Assembly (NCBI GenBank): GCA_011526085.1
Contig: WYBC01000018.1
Location: forward strand, 1-64,000
Reading direction: 5' to 3'
Length of the DNA stretch: 64,000 nt
Source of the DNA: Lysobacter sp.
GTDB taxonomy: Bacteria > Pseudomonadota > Gammaproteobacteria > Xanthomonadales > Xanthomonadaceae
The notes under the pieces were generated by a model. It worked only from the letters and a program-made list of their open reading frames with translations. It had not been told where the DNA came from and ran no database searches. The translations under genes and the position numbers were made by a program. Below are positions 1-8,553 of this stretch, in pieces. Within the stretch, counting starts at the first letter, position 1. Every line of letters begins with the position of its first letter.

Positions 1-1524
1 GGCCGCGTGAGCGAAGTCGGCGCGACGCCCGCGGGCGGAACCCGGCAGGTCGTGCTCGCCAATGCAACGTATTACCCCTTCGGCCCGGTCGCCGAGTGGG
101 TTTATGGCAATGGCCGGGTGATGAAGCGCAGTCTCAATCAGAACTATCAGCCGGGCTTCGTCGAGGTGATCGGCCCCGGCGGCTTGAGTCTGGGCTACGA
201 GTTCGACGAGGTGGGCAATCTCAAGAAGTTGCGGACCGCGGCGCAGGCCGAACCGCCGCTGCGCGCCTTCGGTTATGACGGCTTGAATCGCCTCGTCGAA
301 ACGAAGGACGGCGCCACCGCCGCGGTTCTGGAAGCCTATGCGTACGACCCGACCGGCAACCGCACGAGTGCGACCGTGAGCGGCGCGACGACGGCCTATG
401 GCTACGGCAGCGGCAGTCATCGCCTGAACAGCGTCGGCGCGACAGCGCGCGGCTACGATAACGCCGGCAACACCACGCAGATCGGTGGCACGGCGAAGAC
501 CTTCGCCTACAACGATCTGAACCGGATGAGCCAGTACCTAGAATCCGGAATCGTGAAACGCAACTACGCCTACAACGGTCGCGGCGAACAGGTGCAGACG
601 TGGCTGGCGGCGAACGACGATCGCTACAGTCTGTATGCCGAGAGCGGGCAATGGCTGGGCGAATACGACAGTGCTGGTGCGCCGGTGCAGCAGATCGTGT
701 GGTTGGGCGATCTGCCGGTGGGCGTGCTCACGGGCTCAGGCGTTGCGCAGAAGCTGCATTACATCGAAGCCGATGCGCTAGGCACGCCGCGGGTGGTGGT
801 CGATCCCGCGCGCGGTGCTGGCGGCACGGCCGTATGGCGTTGGGAACTGACGGGGGAGGCCTTCGGCAGCACCGCGCCGGATCAGGACCCGGACGGCGAC
901 AGCGCCGCGTTCGTGTTCGACATGCGGTTCCCGGGGCAGCGATACGATGCGGCCTCTGGCCTCGACCAGAACTACTTCAGGGAGTACGAGCCTGGGACGG
1001 GTAGATATCCGCAGTCAGATCCTATCGGACTGCGCGGCGGCATTAGCACATATGCTTATGTCGCAGGCAACCCATTGAAGCGGATTGATCCGTTTGGATT
1101 GCAATACGCTGAAACGACGACTACCGTATGGTGTAGACAAAACCCTGGATTTTGCGCGGGTGTCGTTGGTGGGGGTTCAGTTGGAGTCGCATCAATTCAG
1201 TCAGCTATGACCACCGGTGCGGCAAGTGGAACGATTGGGTCTTTTGGCTTTTCGGGATCGCGATCAATTAGAGATTGGCTGATTTATAAGGACAGCGATG
1301 GCGACGCTAAGCCAGATAGAGAGCAGAAACCAGACGACTGCCCTACCGGCACAAAGCCCGTTGACCAAGATCGACGTCTTGATAGGAAAACAATCCATGA
1401 CATTAAGGATGCTTTGAATGCAGGTCCTAGGGATTGGGTTGGCATTGATCCTGACGGAAATATATGGACGAATGAAGATGGAAGTGCCACTAACAATGGG
1501 CACTGGGAAGACTATGTGCCATGA
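1..1524 (+). CDS. RHS-repeat polymorphic toxin, C-terminal part (5' end outside window)
   Basis: This is the C-terminal third or less of an RHS/YD-repeat protein; the frame is open to the left edge, so the GTG at base 7 is not taken as the real start. Repeated G-Y-x-Y-D-x-x-G-N units fill most of it. They end in the RHS core closing region with a DPIGL motif and then DPFGL (bases 1087-1101), the usual junction between conserved shell and variable toxin tip. The roughly 140-residue tip contains a short hydrophobic Gly-rich segment and ends in a polar domain with D-P-D-G-N-I-W near its end. I do not recognise the tip securely; a small RNase-type polymorphic toxin fold is possible. Base composition becomes visibly AT-richer from about base 1000, as expected for exchanged tips. 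The stop overlaps the next gene by 4 bp. Confidence 0.88.
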   Translation, partial: GRVSEVGATPAGGTRQVVLANATYYPFGPVAEWVYGNGRVMKRSLNQNYQPGFVEVIGPGGLSLGYEFDEVGNLKKLRTAAQAEPPLRAFGYDGLNRLVETKDGATAAVLEAYAYDPTGNRTSATVSGATTAYGYGSGSHRLNSVGATARGYDNAGNTTQIGGTAKTFAYNDLNRMSQYLESGIVKRNYAYNGRGEQVQTWLAANDDRYSLYAESGQWLGEYDSAGAPVQQIVWLGDLPVGVLTGSGVAQKLHYIEADALGTPRVVVDPARGAGGTAVWRWELTGEAFGSTAPDQDPDGDSAAFVFDMRFPGQRYDAASGLDQNYFREYEPGTGRYPQSDPIGLRGGISTYAYVAGNPLKRIDPFGLQYAETTTTVWCRQNPGFCAGVVGGGSVGVASIQSAMTTGAASGTIGSFGFSGSRSIRDWLIYKDSDGDAKPDREQKPDDCPTGTKPVDQDRRLDRKTIHDIKDALNAGPRDWVGIDPDGNIWTNEDGSATNNGHWEDYVP

Positions 1525-1952
1525 CTAATCAGTCAAATTTTGATTACAAAATTTCTTTTCGAATCGTTCACCCTACGATTGACCCCAATGAGATCACTAA
1601 AAAGATCGGAATTCTTCCCAGCATGGTCCAAATAGCTGGTGAGAAGCGATTCAGCCCAAGTGGGCGCGAGTTGCCCGGCACATACAAGTTCTCATCATGG
1701 AATCATCATATTGCCACCGTGAAAGCAGGCGGGGTGACGGCTGTAAGTAAGATTCGGGAATTCAACAATAAGTTGTCAGAACAGCAGCATTTTTTTCAAG
1801 AAATTTGTGATTCCGGCGGACGAATCGAGTATTTCATAGGTTGGTTTTCTGGCTTGAATTCTGGTGAGGTCTTCGACTGGGAGATTCTCAGAGACTGCGC
1901 AAATCTTAGAATTAGCATTGTGCTTGATGTGTATTCGGAAAGAAGACCATAG
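1521..1952 (+). CDS. DUF4279-like protein, putative immunity protein for the RHS toxin
   Basis: The 143-residue protein has no signal peptide or membrane segment. Its N-terminal pattern (F-R-I-x-H-P-T-I-D-P-x-E-I-T, then A-G-E-K and S-x-W) resembles the DUF4279 family, which often occurs beside toxins. The ATG overlaps the RHS stop codon (ATGA), so the two are probably translationally coupled, and codon use is AT-rich like the toxin tip. The inferred role is cytoplasmic neutralisation of the preceding tip. The family call rests on remembered motif resemblance, and the immunity role on position. Confidence 0.65.
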   Translation: MTNQSNFDYKISFRIVHPTIDPNEITKKIGILPSMVQIAGEKRFSPSGRELPGTYKFSSWNHHIATVKAGGVTAVSKIREFNNKLSEQQHFFQEICDSGGRIEYFIGWFSGLNSGEVFDWEILRDCANLRISIVLDVYSERRP

Positions 1953-2011
1953 CCCGCACATAGGACGCGCCGGATGCGAGCGAGGCAAGACCTGCCGCCG
2001 AACGACTGCAC

Positions 2012-2044
2012 AAGACGAAGCCCCGCACTGCGGGGCTTCGTCTT
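2012..2044. terminator. Perfect 16-bp palindromic terminator
   Basis: An inverted repeat with 16-bp arms around one central base forms a GC-rich hairpin (core GAAGCCCCGC/GCGGGGCTTC) 60 bp after the DUF4279-like stop. It ends in TCTTT on the plus strand. Near-identical hairpins recur at 44538-44570 and 63817-63836. Confidence 0.8.
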
Positions 2045-2146
2045 TATTGGCTCCTCTACAGCGTAAGCGGTAACTCAGCCCCGTTCTTCCCTCGCGCGAT
2101 GTGGTGCGGAGAATAGGTCTCCAATTCATTGAATTGGAGATATGAG

Positions 2147-2290
2147 ATGGCGAAGATCAATGGTCGACGTCGAAGTGCGTCGCAGTGGCAGGCGCTGTTG
2201 GTGCAGCAAGCGAATGGCGGTGAGGCGGCGGCTGCGTTTTGTTCGCGCGAGGGGTGAGTATGGCGAGCTTCTACTAAAGCCGTAAGGCGT
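2147..2290 (+). pseudogene. Decayed IS66-type tnpA (accessory protein) remnant
   Basis: The ATG at 2147 opens a 36-residue reading frame whose pattern (S-A-S-Q-W-Q-A-L, then A-A-A-A-F-C-S-R-E-G) resembles the N-terminus of IS66-family TnpA/OrfA. It stops at TGA 2255. Restoring one G in the G-run at 2251-2254 extends the match through V-S-M-A-S-F-Y, after which a TAA ends it again. No other transposase gene or terminal inverted repeats are visible nearby. The family call is by eye. Confidence 0.5.
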
Positions 2291-2525
2291 ATTCGTAGGG
2301 CGGCACCCGCGAAGCGGATGTTGCCGAATAGAAGAAGTCCGCGCACTGCGTGGGCTTCTTCGTTTTAGCCGTTTGTTCATTGCGTGTTCTTTTTTACCTC
2401 GGTTAATGTACCGGTCAGAGTCGACTTTTCGCAGCGAATGAAGCTTCGCTCGTCGACATCGAGGTGTCGGTGGCGAGGGCGGTTGTAGCGGCCTTATATC
2501 TGCCGCCTTTTCGCGGAAAGCCTGA
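2291..2525. other. Intergenic sequence right of the IS remnant
   Basis: No convincing gene is seen. An imperfect hairpin at about 2336-2360 (arms AAGTCCGCGCA and TGCGTGGGCTT) followed by CTTCGTTTT looks like a degraded copy of the terminator at 2012. The rest is relatively AT-rich compared with the core genes. Confidence 0.4.
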
Positions 2526-3143
2526 CTATGATGCAGCGGCCGCAAACGCACGATAACGCGCATCCAGCGACGCGACATGTCGCTGCAGGTCGTCGAGGCT
2601 GCCGCTGTTGACGATCACGTCGTCGGCGATCGTCAGCCGCTGTTCGCGAGTGGCCTGTGCGGCGATCATCCTGTCGGCGAGCGCGGTGTCGATGCCGTCG
2701 CGCTGGATCAGCCGCGCGCGCTGGGTCTCGACCGGCGCGTCGACGACGAGGAAACGCTGCAGCCACGGATACGCGACGCGGCCGCCGACTTCGGCCAGCA
2801 GCGGGATCGCGGCGATGGCGTAGGCGCCGGGCGCCTGTGCGCACTGGCGCATCAGCGTTTCGCGCACGCGCGGATGGACGATGGCTTCAAGGCGTTTGCG
2901 TGCGCCGTCGTCGCCGAACACGCGCTGGCGCATCGCGGCGCGGTCGAGGCTACCGTCGGCGGCGAGGATGTCGGGTCCGAAGGCGGCGACGACTTCGGCC
3001 AGGCCCGTGCTGCCCGCGGCGACCGCCTCGCGCGCGGCGAGGTCGGCGTCGGCGACGACGATGCCCAGCGATTCGAACGCGCGGCCGACTGCGGTCTTGC
3101 CCGAAGCGATCCCGCCGGTCAGGCCGACGCAGTACGCGGCCAC
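2526..3143 (-). CDS. coaE: Dephospho-CoA kinase
   Basis: CoaE phosphorylates the 3'-OH of dephospho-CoA, the last step of coenzyme A synthesis, in the cytoplasm. The 205-residue length is typical. The P-loop G-G-I-A-S-G-K-T lies at residues 10-17, followed by the D-A-D segment near residue 33 expected in this kinase family. It is the last gene of a minus-strand run pilB-pilC-pilD-coaE and starts 4 nt after the pilD stop, so cotranscription is likely; the same linkage of coaE with pilus-assembly genes is common in gammaproteobacteria. Confidence 0.97.
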   Translation of the reverse strand: MAAYCVGLTGGIASGKTAVGRAFESLGIVVADADLAAREAVAAGSTGLAEVVAAFGPDILAADGSLDRAAMRQRVFGDDGARKRLEAIVHPRVRETLMRQCAQAPGAYAIAAIPLLAEVGGRVAYPWLQRFLVVDAPVETQRARLIQRDGIDTALADRMIAAQATREQRLTIADDVIVNSGSLDDLQRHVASLDARYRAFAAAAS

Positions 3144-3147
3144 GGTG

Positions 3148-4011
3148 TCACTCCAGGCCGCTCATGCGCATGTAAGTGCCGATGATCTGGTCGCCCCAGA
3201 TGAACACGATCCAGCCCGCGATGGCGAGATAGGGGCCGAACGGAATCGTGGTGTTGCGGTCGCGGCCCTTCATGGCGAGGAAGATCGAACCGATGATGGC
3301 GCCGACCAGCGACGACATCAGCGCGATCGGCAGCAGCGCCTTGTAGCCGGCCCAGGCGCCGAGCGCGGCCAGCAGTTTGAAATCGCCGTGGCCCATGCCG
3401 ACCTTGCCGGTGAGCTGCTTGAACACCCAGTACACCGCCCACAGCGACACATAGCCGAGCACGGCGCCGGCGATCGCGGCCTTGGCGGGAATGAAGAGAT
3501 TGTCGACGCTGGCGATCAATCCCAGCCACAGCAGCACCAGAGTGATCTGGTCGGGCAGGATCTTCGTGCGCAGGTCCATGCCGGCGCCGGCGATCAGGAA
3601 GCAACTCAACAGCGATGCGCCGAAGCCCTGCCAGCCGAAACCGAACCGCCACACGCAGGTCAGCACCAGCAGCATCGTCAGCAGTTCCACCGCCGGATAC
3701 TGGATCGAGATCGGCGCCTTGCAACTGCGGCAGCGGCCGCGCAGCGCCAGCCAGCTCAGCACCGGGATGTTCTCGTACCACGACAGCTGGTGGCCGCAGT
3801 GCGGGCAGTGCGAGCGTTCGACCACGATGCCGGGCGGCGGCGGGTCGTAGAGTTCGGGCTGTCCGAGTTCTTCCTGGGCGTCGCGCTTCCACTCCCACTC
3901 CAGCCGTTTCGGCAGGCGCAGGATCACCACGTTGAGGAAACTGCCGACGAGCAGGCCGAGCCCGGCCGCGATCGGATAACCGAGGGCCGGGTTCTGGTCG
4001 AGAAATGCCAT
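3148..4011 (-). CDS. pilD: Type IV prepilin peptidase / N-methyltransferase
   Basis: This inner-membrane aspartic protease cleaves prepilin leader peptides after the conserved Gly and N-methylates the new N-terminal Phe. The 287-residue protein has an N-terminal membrane segment with the G-S-F-L-N-V-V-I motif. It has a cytoplasmic zinc-type domain with paired cysteines (C69, C72, C94, C97), then several transmembrane helices. Both catalytic aspartates are visible: one in G-M-D-L-R-T-K-I-L-P-D and one in G-M-G-H-G-D-F-K-L. It lies 19 nt after pilC and 4 nt before coaE. Its substrates would include the three pilins encoded nearby. Confidence 0.96.
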   Translation of the reverse strand: MAFLDQNPALGYPIAAGLGLLVGSFLNVVILRLPKRLEWEWKRDAQEELGQPELYDPPPPGIVVERSHCPHCGHQLSWYENIPVLSWLALRGRCRSCKAPISIQYPAVELLTMLLVLTCVWRFGFGWQGFGASLLSCFLIAGAGMDLRTKILPDQITLVLLWLGLIASVDNLFIPAKAAIAGAVLGYVSLWAVYWVFKQLTGKVGMGHGDFKLLAALGAWAGYKALLPIALMSSLVGAIIGSIFLAMKGRDRNTTIPFGPYLAIAGWIVFIWGDQIIGTYMRMSGLE

Positions 4012-4030
4012 CGATGCGCGGGCCCGGCGA

Positions 4031-5293
4031 TCAGCCGCCGACGGCCGCGGCCAGCTTGAAGATCGGCAGGTACATGCCGACGACCATGCTGCCCACCAGC
4101 ACGCCGATGATGACCATGATCATCGGTTCCAGCAGGCTGGTCAGCGCGTCCACGGCGTTGTTGACCTCCTGCTCGTAGAACTCCGCCACCTTGAACAGCA
4201 TGCTGTCGAGCGCACCGGCCTCTTCGCCGATCGCGGACATCTGGATGACCATGTGCGGGAACAGGTTCACCTGCTTCATCGCCATGTTGACCGGATAGCC
4301 GACCGAGACGTCGTCGCGGATGCGCCACACCGCCTTCTCGTAGACCGCGTTGCCGGTGGCGCCGGCGACGCTCTCCAGCGCTTCCACCAGCGGCACGCCG
4401 GCCTTGAAGGTGGTGGCGAGGGTGCGCGCGAAACGGGCGATCGCCGAGTTGTGCATGATCTGTCCGATCACCGGCACCTTCAGGATCACGCGGTCGAGGA
4501 AGTGCTGGAAGCCGGGCGAGCGCTTGTAGGCGAAGACGAAGGACACCACGCTGCCGACCACCGCGAACAGCATGATCCACCAGTAAGAGACCAGGAAGCG
4601 CGAGAAACTCACGATCAGCTGGGTGAAGGCCGGCAGTTCGGCGCCGAAGTTCTTGAACACGTCCTCGAACTGCGGCACCACGTAGATCAGCATGATCGAG
4701 CTGACCAGGATCGCGACCACGATGACCATCGCCGGGTAGAACAGCGCCTTCTTGATCTTGCCCTTCAGGGTCTCGATGTTTTCCTTGTAGGTCGCGATGG
4801 TGTCGAGCACGGTCTCGAGCACGCCCGCCGATTCGCCGGCGCGCACGAGGTTGCGGTACAGCTCGTCGAAGTAGATCGGATGCTTGCTCATCGCCTCGTA
4901 GATCGACGAGCCGCCTTCGATGTCGATGCGCACGGCATCGACCAGGTTCTTCATGCGCAGGTTCTTCTGGCCGTTGCCGATGATCTCCAGCGCCTGCACC
5001 AGCGGCACGCCGGATTTCATCATCGTCGCGATCTGGCGGCTGAAGATCGCGATGTCCTTCGCGGTGATCTTCTTGCCGGCGGCGCCGAACAGCGGTTTGG
5101 GCTTGGGTTTCACCACCGTGGGCGTGATGCCCTGGCGGCGCAGTTCCGCGCGCAGCAGGTTGGTGTTCTTGGCCTGCTGCTCGCCCTTCATTTTGATGCC
5201 GCGTTTGTCGGTCCCCTCCCAGACGTACATCGGCATCGTGTTGCCGGCGCGTTCGGTCGGGGCGTTCTTGACGGCGGTGCGGGAAGCGGCCAT
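4031..5293 (-). CDS. pilC: Type IV pilus inner-membrane platform protein
   Basis: PilC is the polytopic platform on which the PilB ATPase acts during pilus assembly. The 420-residue protein has two repeated GspF-type cytoplasmic domains, beginning around residues 90 and 290. Hydrophobic segments lie around 190-240 and at the C-terminus, which ends in a Gly-rich tail. The M-Y-V-W-E-G-T-D start of the family lies about 22 residues in, so a downstream ATG (M-P-M-Y-V-W) is an alternative start. The chosen ATG begins 3 nt after the pilB stop. Confidence 0.95.
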   Translation of the reverse strand: MAASRTAVKNAPTERAGNTMPMYVWEGTDKRGIKMKGEQQAKNTNLLRAELRRQGITPTVVKPKPKPLFGAAGKKITAKDIAIFSRQIATMMKSGVPLVQALEIIGNGQKNLRMKNLVDAVRIDIEGGSSIYEAMSKHPIYFDELYRNLVRAGESAGVLETVLDTIATYKENIETLKGKIKKALFYPAMVIVVAILVSSIMLIYVVPQFEDVFKNFGAELPAFTQLIVSFSRFLVSYWWIMLFAVVGSVVSFVFAYKRSPGFQHFLDRVILKVPVIGQIMHNSAIARFARTLATTFKAGVPLVEALESVAGATGNAVYEKAVWRIRDDVSVGYPVNMAMKQVNLFPHMVIQMSAIGEEAGALDSMLFKVAEFYEQEVNNAVDALTSLLEPMIMVIIGVLVGSMVVGMYLPIFKLAAAVGG

Positions 5294-5296
5294 GGC

Positions 5297-7018
5297 TTAG
5301 TCCTTGGTGACGCGGTTGATTTCGGCGAGGCTGGTGATGCCGTTCTTGGCTTTGAGCAGCGCGGATTGGCGCAGGTTCTTCACGCCGGACGCCTGCGCGG
5401 CTTCGGCGATCTGCATCGAATTGCCGCCCTGCAGGATGATGGCCTGGATCTTGTCGGTCATCGGCATGACCTCGTAGATGCCGGTACGGCCCTTGTAGCC
5501 GCCGGTGCATTCGGGGCAACCGACCGCTTCGTACAGGGTGATGCCCTCGCGCACTTCGTCCGAGGTGTAGCCTTCGGCCAGCAGCGCGTGTTCCGGCAGG
5601 TGGGATTCTTTCTTGCAGCTGCCGCAGAGCCGGCGCGCCAGTCGCTGCGCGATCACGAGGCTCACCGACGAGGTGATGTTGAACGGTGCGATGCCCATGT
5701 TCATCAGGCGCGAGATGGTCTGCGGCGCATCGTTGGTATGCAGGGTCGACAGCACCATGTGGCCGGTCTGCGCCGCCTTGACCGCGATTTCGGCGGTTTC
5801 CAGGTCGCGGATTTCGCCGACCATGATCACGTCCGGATCCTGGCGCAGGAAGCTGCGCAGCGCAGCGGCGAAGGTCATGCCGCGCTTCTGGTTCTGCTGC
5901 ACCTGGTTGATGCCGGGCAGGCGGATTTCCACCGGGTCTTCGACCGTGGAGATGTTGCGCTCTTCCTCGTTGAGGATGCCGAGCGCGGTGTAGAGCGAGA
6001 CGGTCTTGCCGGAGCCGGTCGGGCCGGTCACCAGCACCATGCCGTAGGGCTTCTTGATCGCGTCGAGGAACAGCGTCTGCTGGTCCGGCTCGTAGCCCAG
6101 CTTTTCGATGCCGAGCTTCGCGGCGCTGCCGTCGAGGATACGCAGCACCACTTTTTCGCCGAACAGCGTGGGCAGGGTGCTGACGCGGAAGTCGATCTGC
6201 CGTGTCTTCGACAGATTCAGCTTGATGCGGCCGTCCTGCGGCACGCGTTTTTCGGCGATGTCGAGCTGCGACATCACCTTCAGGCGCGCGGCGATGCGCT
6301 GGCTGAGCTTCACCGGCGCCTTGGCGACCTGCTTGAGGATGCCGTCGATGCGCAGGCGCACGCGATAGTCGGTTTCGTAGGGCTCGAAATGGATGTCCGA
6401 AGCGCCGCGCTTGATCGCGTCGACCAGGACCTTGTTGACGAACTTCACCACCGGGGTGTCGTCGGTCTTGGCGTCGATGCCGCCGTCGCCGCCTTCGTCC
6501 TCGCCGCCAGACACGTCCAGGCTGTCCAGCCCTTCGGCATCTTCCATGCTGCCGAGCGAATCGTTCGAGTCCAGCCACACCTGCATGGTGCGCTGGATCG
6601 TCTCCTCGTCGACAAGGATCGGTTCCACCAGCAGGTTCGTGTGGAATTTGACCTCGTCCAGCGCGGCGGTATTCGTGGGATCGGAGACGCCGACGAACAG
6701 CCGGCCGCCGCGTTTGAACAGCGGCAGCACGTGATGCTTCTGCAGCAGCTCGTCCTTCACCAGCCGGATCGCGCTCTGGCTCGGGTCCATGACCGAGGGG
6801 TCGAACAGCGGCATGCCGAACTCGATCGAGTTGGCTGCGGCCAGTTGCGAAGGCGTCACCAGCTTCTGTTCGCGCAGGTAATTGGCGATCGGCTTCTTCT
6901 CGCGGGTCGCGGCATCCAGCGCCTGGCGGGCGGCGGTTTCGTCCAGGGCGCCGTCCAGCACCAGACGCCGGGCGATGCCGGTGATCCCGATCAGGTTGGA
7001 AGTGTGAGCAACGTTCAA
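5297..7018 (-). CDS. pilB: Type IV pilus extension ATPase
   Basis: PilB is the hexameric cytoplasmic ATPase that powers pilus polymerisation. The protein has an N-terminal MshEN/GspE-N region and a C-terminal AAA+ secretion-ATPase core. The core carries the Walker A motif G-P-T-G-S-G-K-T, Asp/His boxes, and a tetracysteine zinc site (C-G-S-C ... C-P-E-C). I chose TTG (N-terminus M-N-V-A-H-T-S-N-L-I-G) because GAGGGG lies 8 nt upstream and the resulting 573 residues match the usual family length. The frame stays open upstream to 7381, but that extension is Arg/Pro-rich and unlike PilB. It heads the pilB-pilC-pilD-coaE run. Confidence 0.93.
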   Translation of the reverse strand: MNVAHTSNLIGITGIARRLVLDGALDETAARQALDAATREKKPIANYLREQKLVTPSQLAAANSIEFGMPLFDPSVMDPSQSAIRLVKDELLQKHHVLPLFKRGGRLFVGVSDPTNTAALDEVKFHTNLLVEPILVDEETIQRTMQVWLDSNDSLGSMEDAEGLDSLDVSGGEDEGGDGGIDAKTDDTPVVKFVNKVLVDAIKRGASDIHFEPYETDYRVRLRIDGILKQVAKAPVKLSQRIAARLKVMSQLDIAEKRVPQDGRIKLNLSKTRQIDFRVSTLPTLFGEKVVLRILDGSAAKLGIEKLGYEPDQQTLFLDAIKKPYGMVLVTGPTGSGKTVSLYTALGILNEEERNISTVEDPVEIRLPGINQVQQNQKRGMTFAAALRSFLRQDPDVIMVGEIRDLETAEIAVKAAQTGHMVLSTLHTNDAPQTISRLMNMGIAPFNITSSVSLVIAQRLARRLCGSCKKESHLPEHALLAEGYTSDEVREGITLYEAVGCPECTGGYKGRTGIYEVMPMTDKIQAIILQGGNSMQIAEAAQASGVKNLRQSALLKAKNGITSLAEINRVTKD

Positions 7019-7259
7019 GTCAGTAGCCCCTCGCCCCGCAGACCCCAAGTGGATCATGCACTCCCGACGATAACATCGAAACGGCATGAAGTTTCGGACA
7101 ATGGTACCGTTTCGGCCGCGATCCGCGGCCGATGCCGGCCGACCGGACCATGGTGCGACGCGGTTTCGTCGTCCCGGGCTCGATTCTGATCTGCGGGGCG
7201 CGGAAAAAAAAGTGGCCCGACAGGGCCATCGGCGATGCCGTGGACCGGTCGGGCCTGAA
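7019..7259. other. Intergenic region upstream of pilB
   Basis: The region between the pilB start and the terminator of the first pilin presumably holds the pilB promoter. I see no confident -35/-10 or -24/-12 pair and no gene. Confidence 0.35.
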
Positions 7260-7287
7260 CGAAAAAGGGGCGCCGAAGCGCCCCTTT
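7260..7287 (-). terminator. Rho-independent terminator after pilin copy 1
   Basis: On the minus strand a perfect 10-bp stem (AAAGGGGCGC arms, 4-nt loop) is followed by CTTTTTC, about 30 nt after the pilin stop. A mutated copy follows pilin copy 3. Confidence 0.85.
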
Positions 7288-7745
7288 CCCGAAGTCGTGA
7301 TCGCGGTCGTCGATCAGCAGCCGTTCGGCTGGTGGTTGACGTTGGCGATGCTGGTGGTGCACGGCCACTGGCCCTGGGCATTGCGGGTCAGGGTGACGGT
7401 CTGGCCGTTGATGCTCGGGTTGCCGATCAGGGTGCACTGGATGCTCTGGCCGTTGGCGGCGTTCCAATTGCCGGCGACGGTGATGGCGCTGCAACGCGGG
7501 GTGGCCGGGGCCAGGCCGACGTCGGCGTTGGTGGCGGCGACGGCACCGCGCTCACCGCTCTGGATGCCTTCTTCGAACGCGGTCACGCCGCCACGGATGT
7601 CGGCCAAACCGGAGGTGGCCTGCGATTTGGCGACGTAGTTCTGGTAGGCCGGCAGCGCGATGGCGGCGAGGATGGCGATGATCGCGACGACGATCATCAG
7701 TTCGATCAGGGTGAAACCTTGCTGCTTCTTCATGGGAATTCCCTC
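7262..7745. repeat. Direct repeat, pilin cassette copy A
   Basis: About 480 bp, from terminator through gene to ribosome-binding site, is nearly identical to 8502-8985. Scattered substitutions exist, three of which change residues. Confidence 0.85.
7314..7733 (-). CDS. pilA: Type IV major pilin, copy 1
   Basis: This is the structural subunit of type IV pili. The 139-residue precursor starts M-K-K-Q-Q-G then F-T-L-I-E-L, the PilD cleavage site with Glu5 of the mature chain, followed by the long hydrophobic alpha-1 helix. The C-terminal half carries four cysteines, including the final residue, giving a likely disulfide-bound loop. The start has GAGGGAA about 8 nt upstream; the longer open frame upstream is not used. 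It differs from copy 3 at only three residues (S/A, I/V, N/D). A sigma-54 promoter lies about 120 nt upstream and a terminator just downstream, so it is a monocistronic unit probably activated by PilR. Confidence 0.95.
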   Translation of the reverse strand: MKKQQGFTLIELMIVVAIIAILAAIALPAYQNYVAKSQATSGLADIRGGVTAFEEGIQSGERGAVAATNADVGLAPATPRCSAITVAGNWNAANGQSIQCTLIGNPSINGQTVTLTRNAQGQWPCTTSIANVNHQPNGC

Positions 7746-7862
7746 GGGAACGGTGTGGTGGAGTGGAACTTCTGCATGGATCGTTGTCGGCGCGCGGCGA
7801 CCGGGTGAGCGATGGCCGGGAGAATCGGCGACGCGCGCGGATCGACCTGTCCGGTGGAAACG

Positions 7863-7882
7863 TATTGCAGGGGCCGTGCCAA
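7863..7882 (-). promoter_or_regulatory. Sigma-54 (-24/-12) promoter of pilin copy 1
   Basis: Minus-strand TTGGCACGGCCCCTGCAATA matches the RpoN consensus (TGGCAC-N5-TTGCA). GG and GC are separated by exactly 10 nt, at 7880-7879 and 7868-7867. Predicted transcription starts about 120 nt before the pilin ATG. Confidence 0.85.
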
Positions 7883-7963
7883 GTTTCTGGCTCGCAGGCT
7901 GCATCGCTGATGCGCGTTCATGAATTGCGACTGCGGGCATATTCCGTGCGTGCAGTGGTCGAG

Positions 7964-8407
7964 TTAAGGGCCGCAGCCGTTGGGTCGGTGATTGGCATTG
8001 GCGATACTGGTGCTGCAGGGCCATTGCCCTTGCAGGGTGCGCGTCAGCGTCACTGTCTGACCGAAGATGTCGGGACTGCCCGCCAGCGTGCAGCGGATGA
8101 TCTGACCGGAGGCGGCGTTCCAGTTGCCGGCGACGGTGATCGTGCTGCAGCGGTCGGTATTTGGCGCGAGACCGATGTCGGCCGGTCCGGCCGGTGCGCC
8201 CACCGCATTGCCTTCGACGTTCTGGATCCGCTCCTCGAAGACGACGACGCCGCCGCGGATGTCGGTCAGTCCGGCGGTGGCCTGGGATTTCGCGACATAG
8301 TTGAAGTAGGCGGGGAGCGCGATGGTCGCGAGGATCGCGATGATCGCGACCACGATCATCAGTTCGATGAGCGTGAAGCCGCGGTTGTCTCGGTTCATGG
8401 AACTCAT
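7964..8407 (-). CDS. Type IV pilin, divergent middle copy 2
   Basis: This is a second pilin of 147 residues lying between two nearly identical copies. It keeps R-G-F-T-L-I-E-L and the hydrophobic helix but has a different leader ([10 protein letters not shown]), a different central loop, and two extra C-terminal residues after the conserved Asn-Gly-Cys. The first of two in-frame ATGs is preferred because GAGGA lies about 8 nt upstream; the second (8398) has no good site. No -24/-12 element is visible before it and no T-tract terminator follows its stop. It could be an alternative or minor subunit. Paralogy with its neighbours is plain. Confidence 0.92.
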   Translation of the reverse strand: MSSMNRDNRGFTLIELMIVVAIIAILATIALPAYFNYVAKSQATAGLTDIRGGVVVFEERIQNVEGNAVGAPAGPADIGLAPNTDRCSTITVAGNWNAASGQIIRCTLAGSPDIFGQTVTLTRTLQGQWPCSTSIANANHRPNGCGP

Positions 8408-8502
8408 GTCGCGTGTCCTCGCGGTGCGGGTGCGTTTCTGGCGGATTCGGTCGTGAACCGAGATGGCGGGCATGCTTTGTCCGGCACGCGTCTCCGAAAC
8501 GA

Positions 8503-8527
8503 GAAAGGGGCGCCGAAGCACCCCTTT
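8503..8527 (-). terminator. Terminator after pilin copy 3 (mutated copy)
   Basis: This is the same hairpin as after copy 1, with one stem mismatch (GCACCCC instead of GCGCCCC) and a shorter T-run (CTTTCTC) on the minus strand. It separates copy 3 from copy 2. Confidence 0.7.
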
Positions 8528-8553
8528 CCCGAAGTCGCGATCGCGGTCGTCGA

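Noticed and set aside
3924-6578. An 884-codon minus-strand frame over pilC and pilB
   Set aside because: It is in the wrong frame of pilC/pilB, Arg-rich and without motifs.
7019-7381. Upstream extension of pilB to an ATG at 7381
   Set aside because: The extension is Arg/Pro-rich, unlike PilB, and runs through the terminator and part of the coding region of the first pilin.
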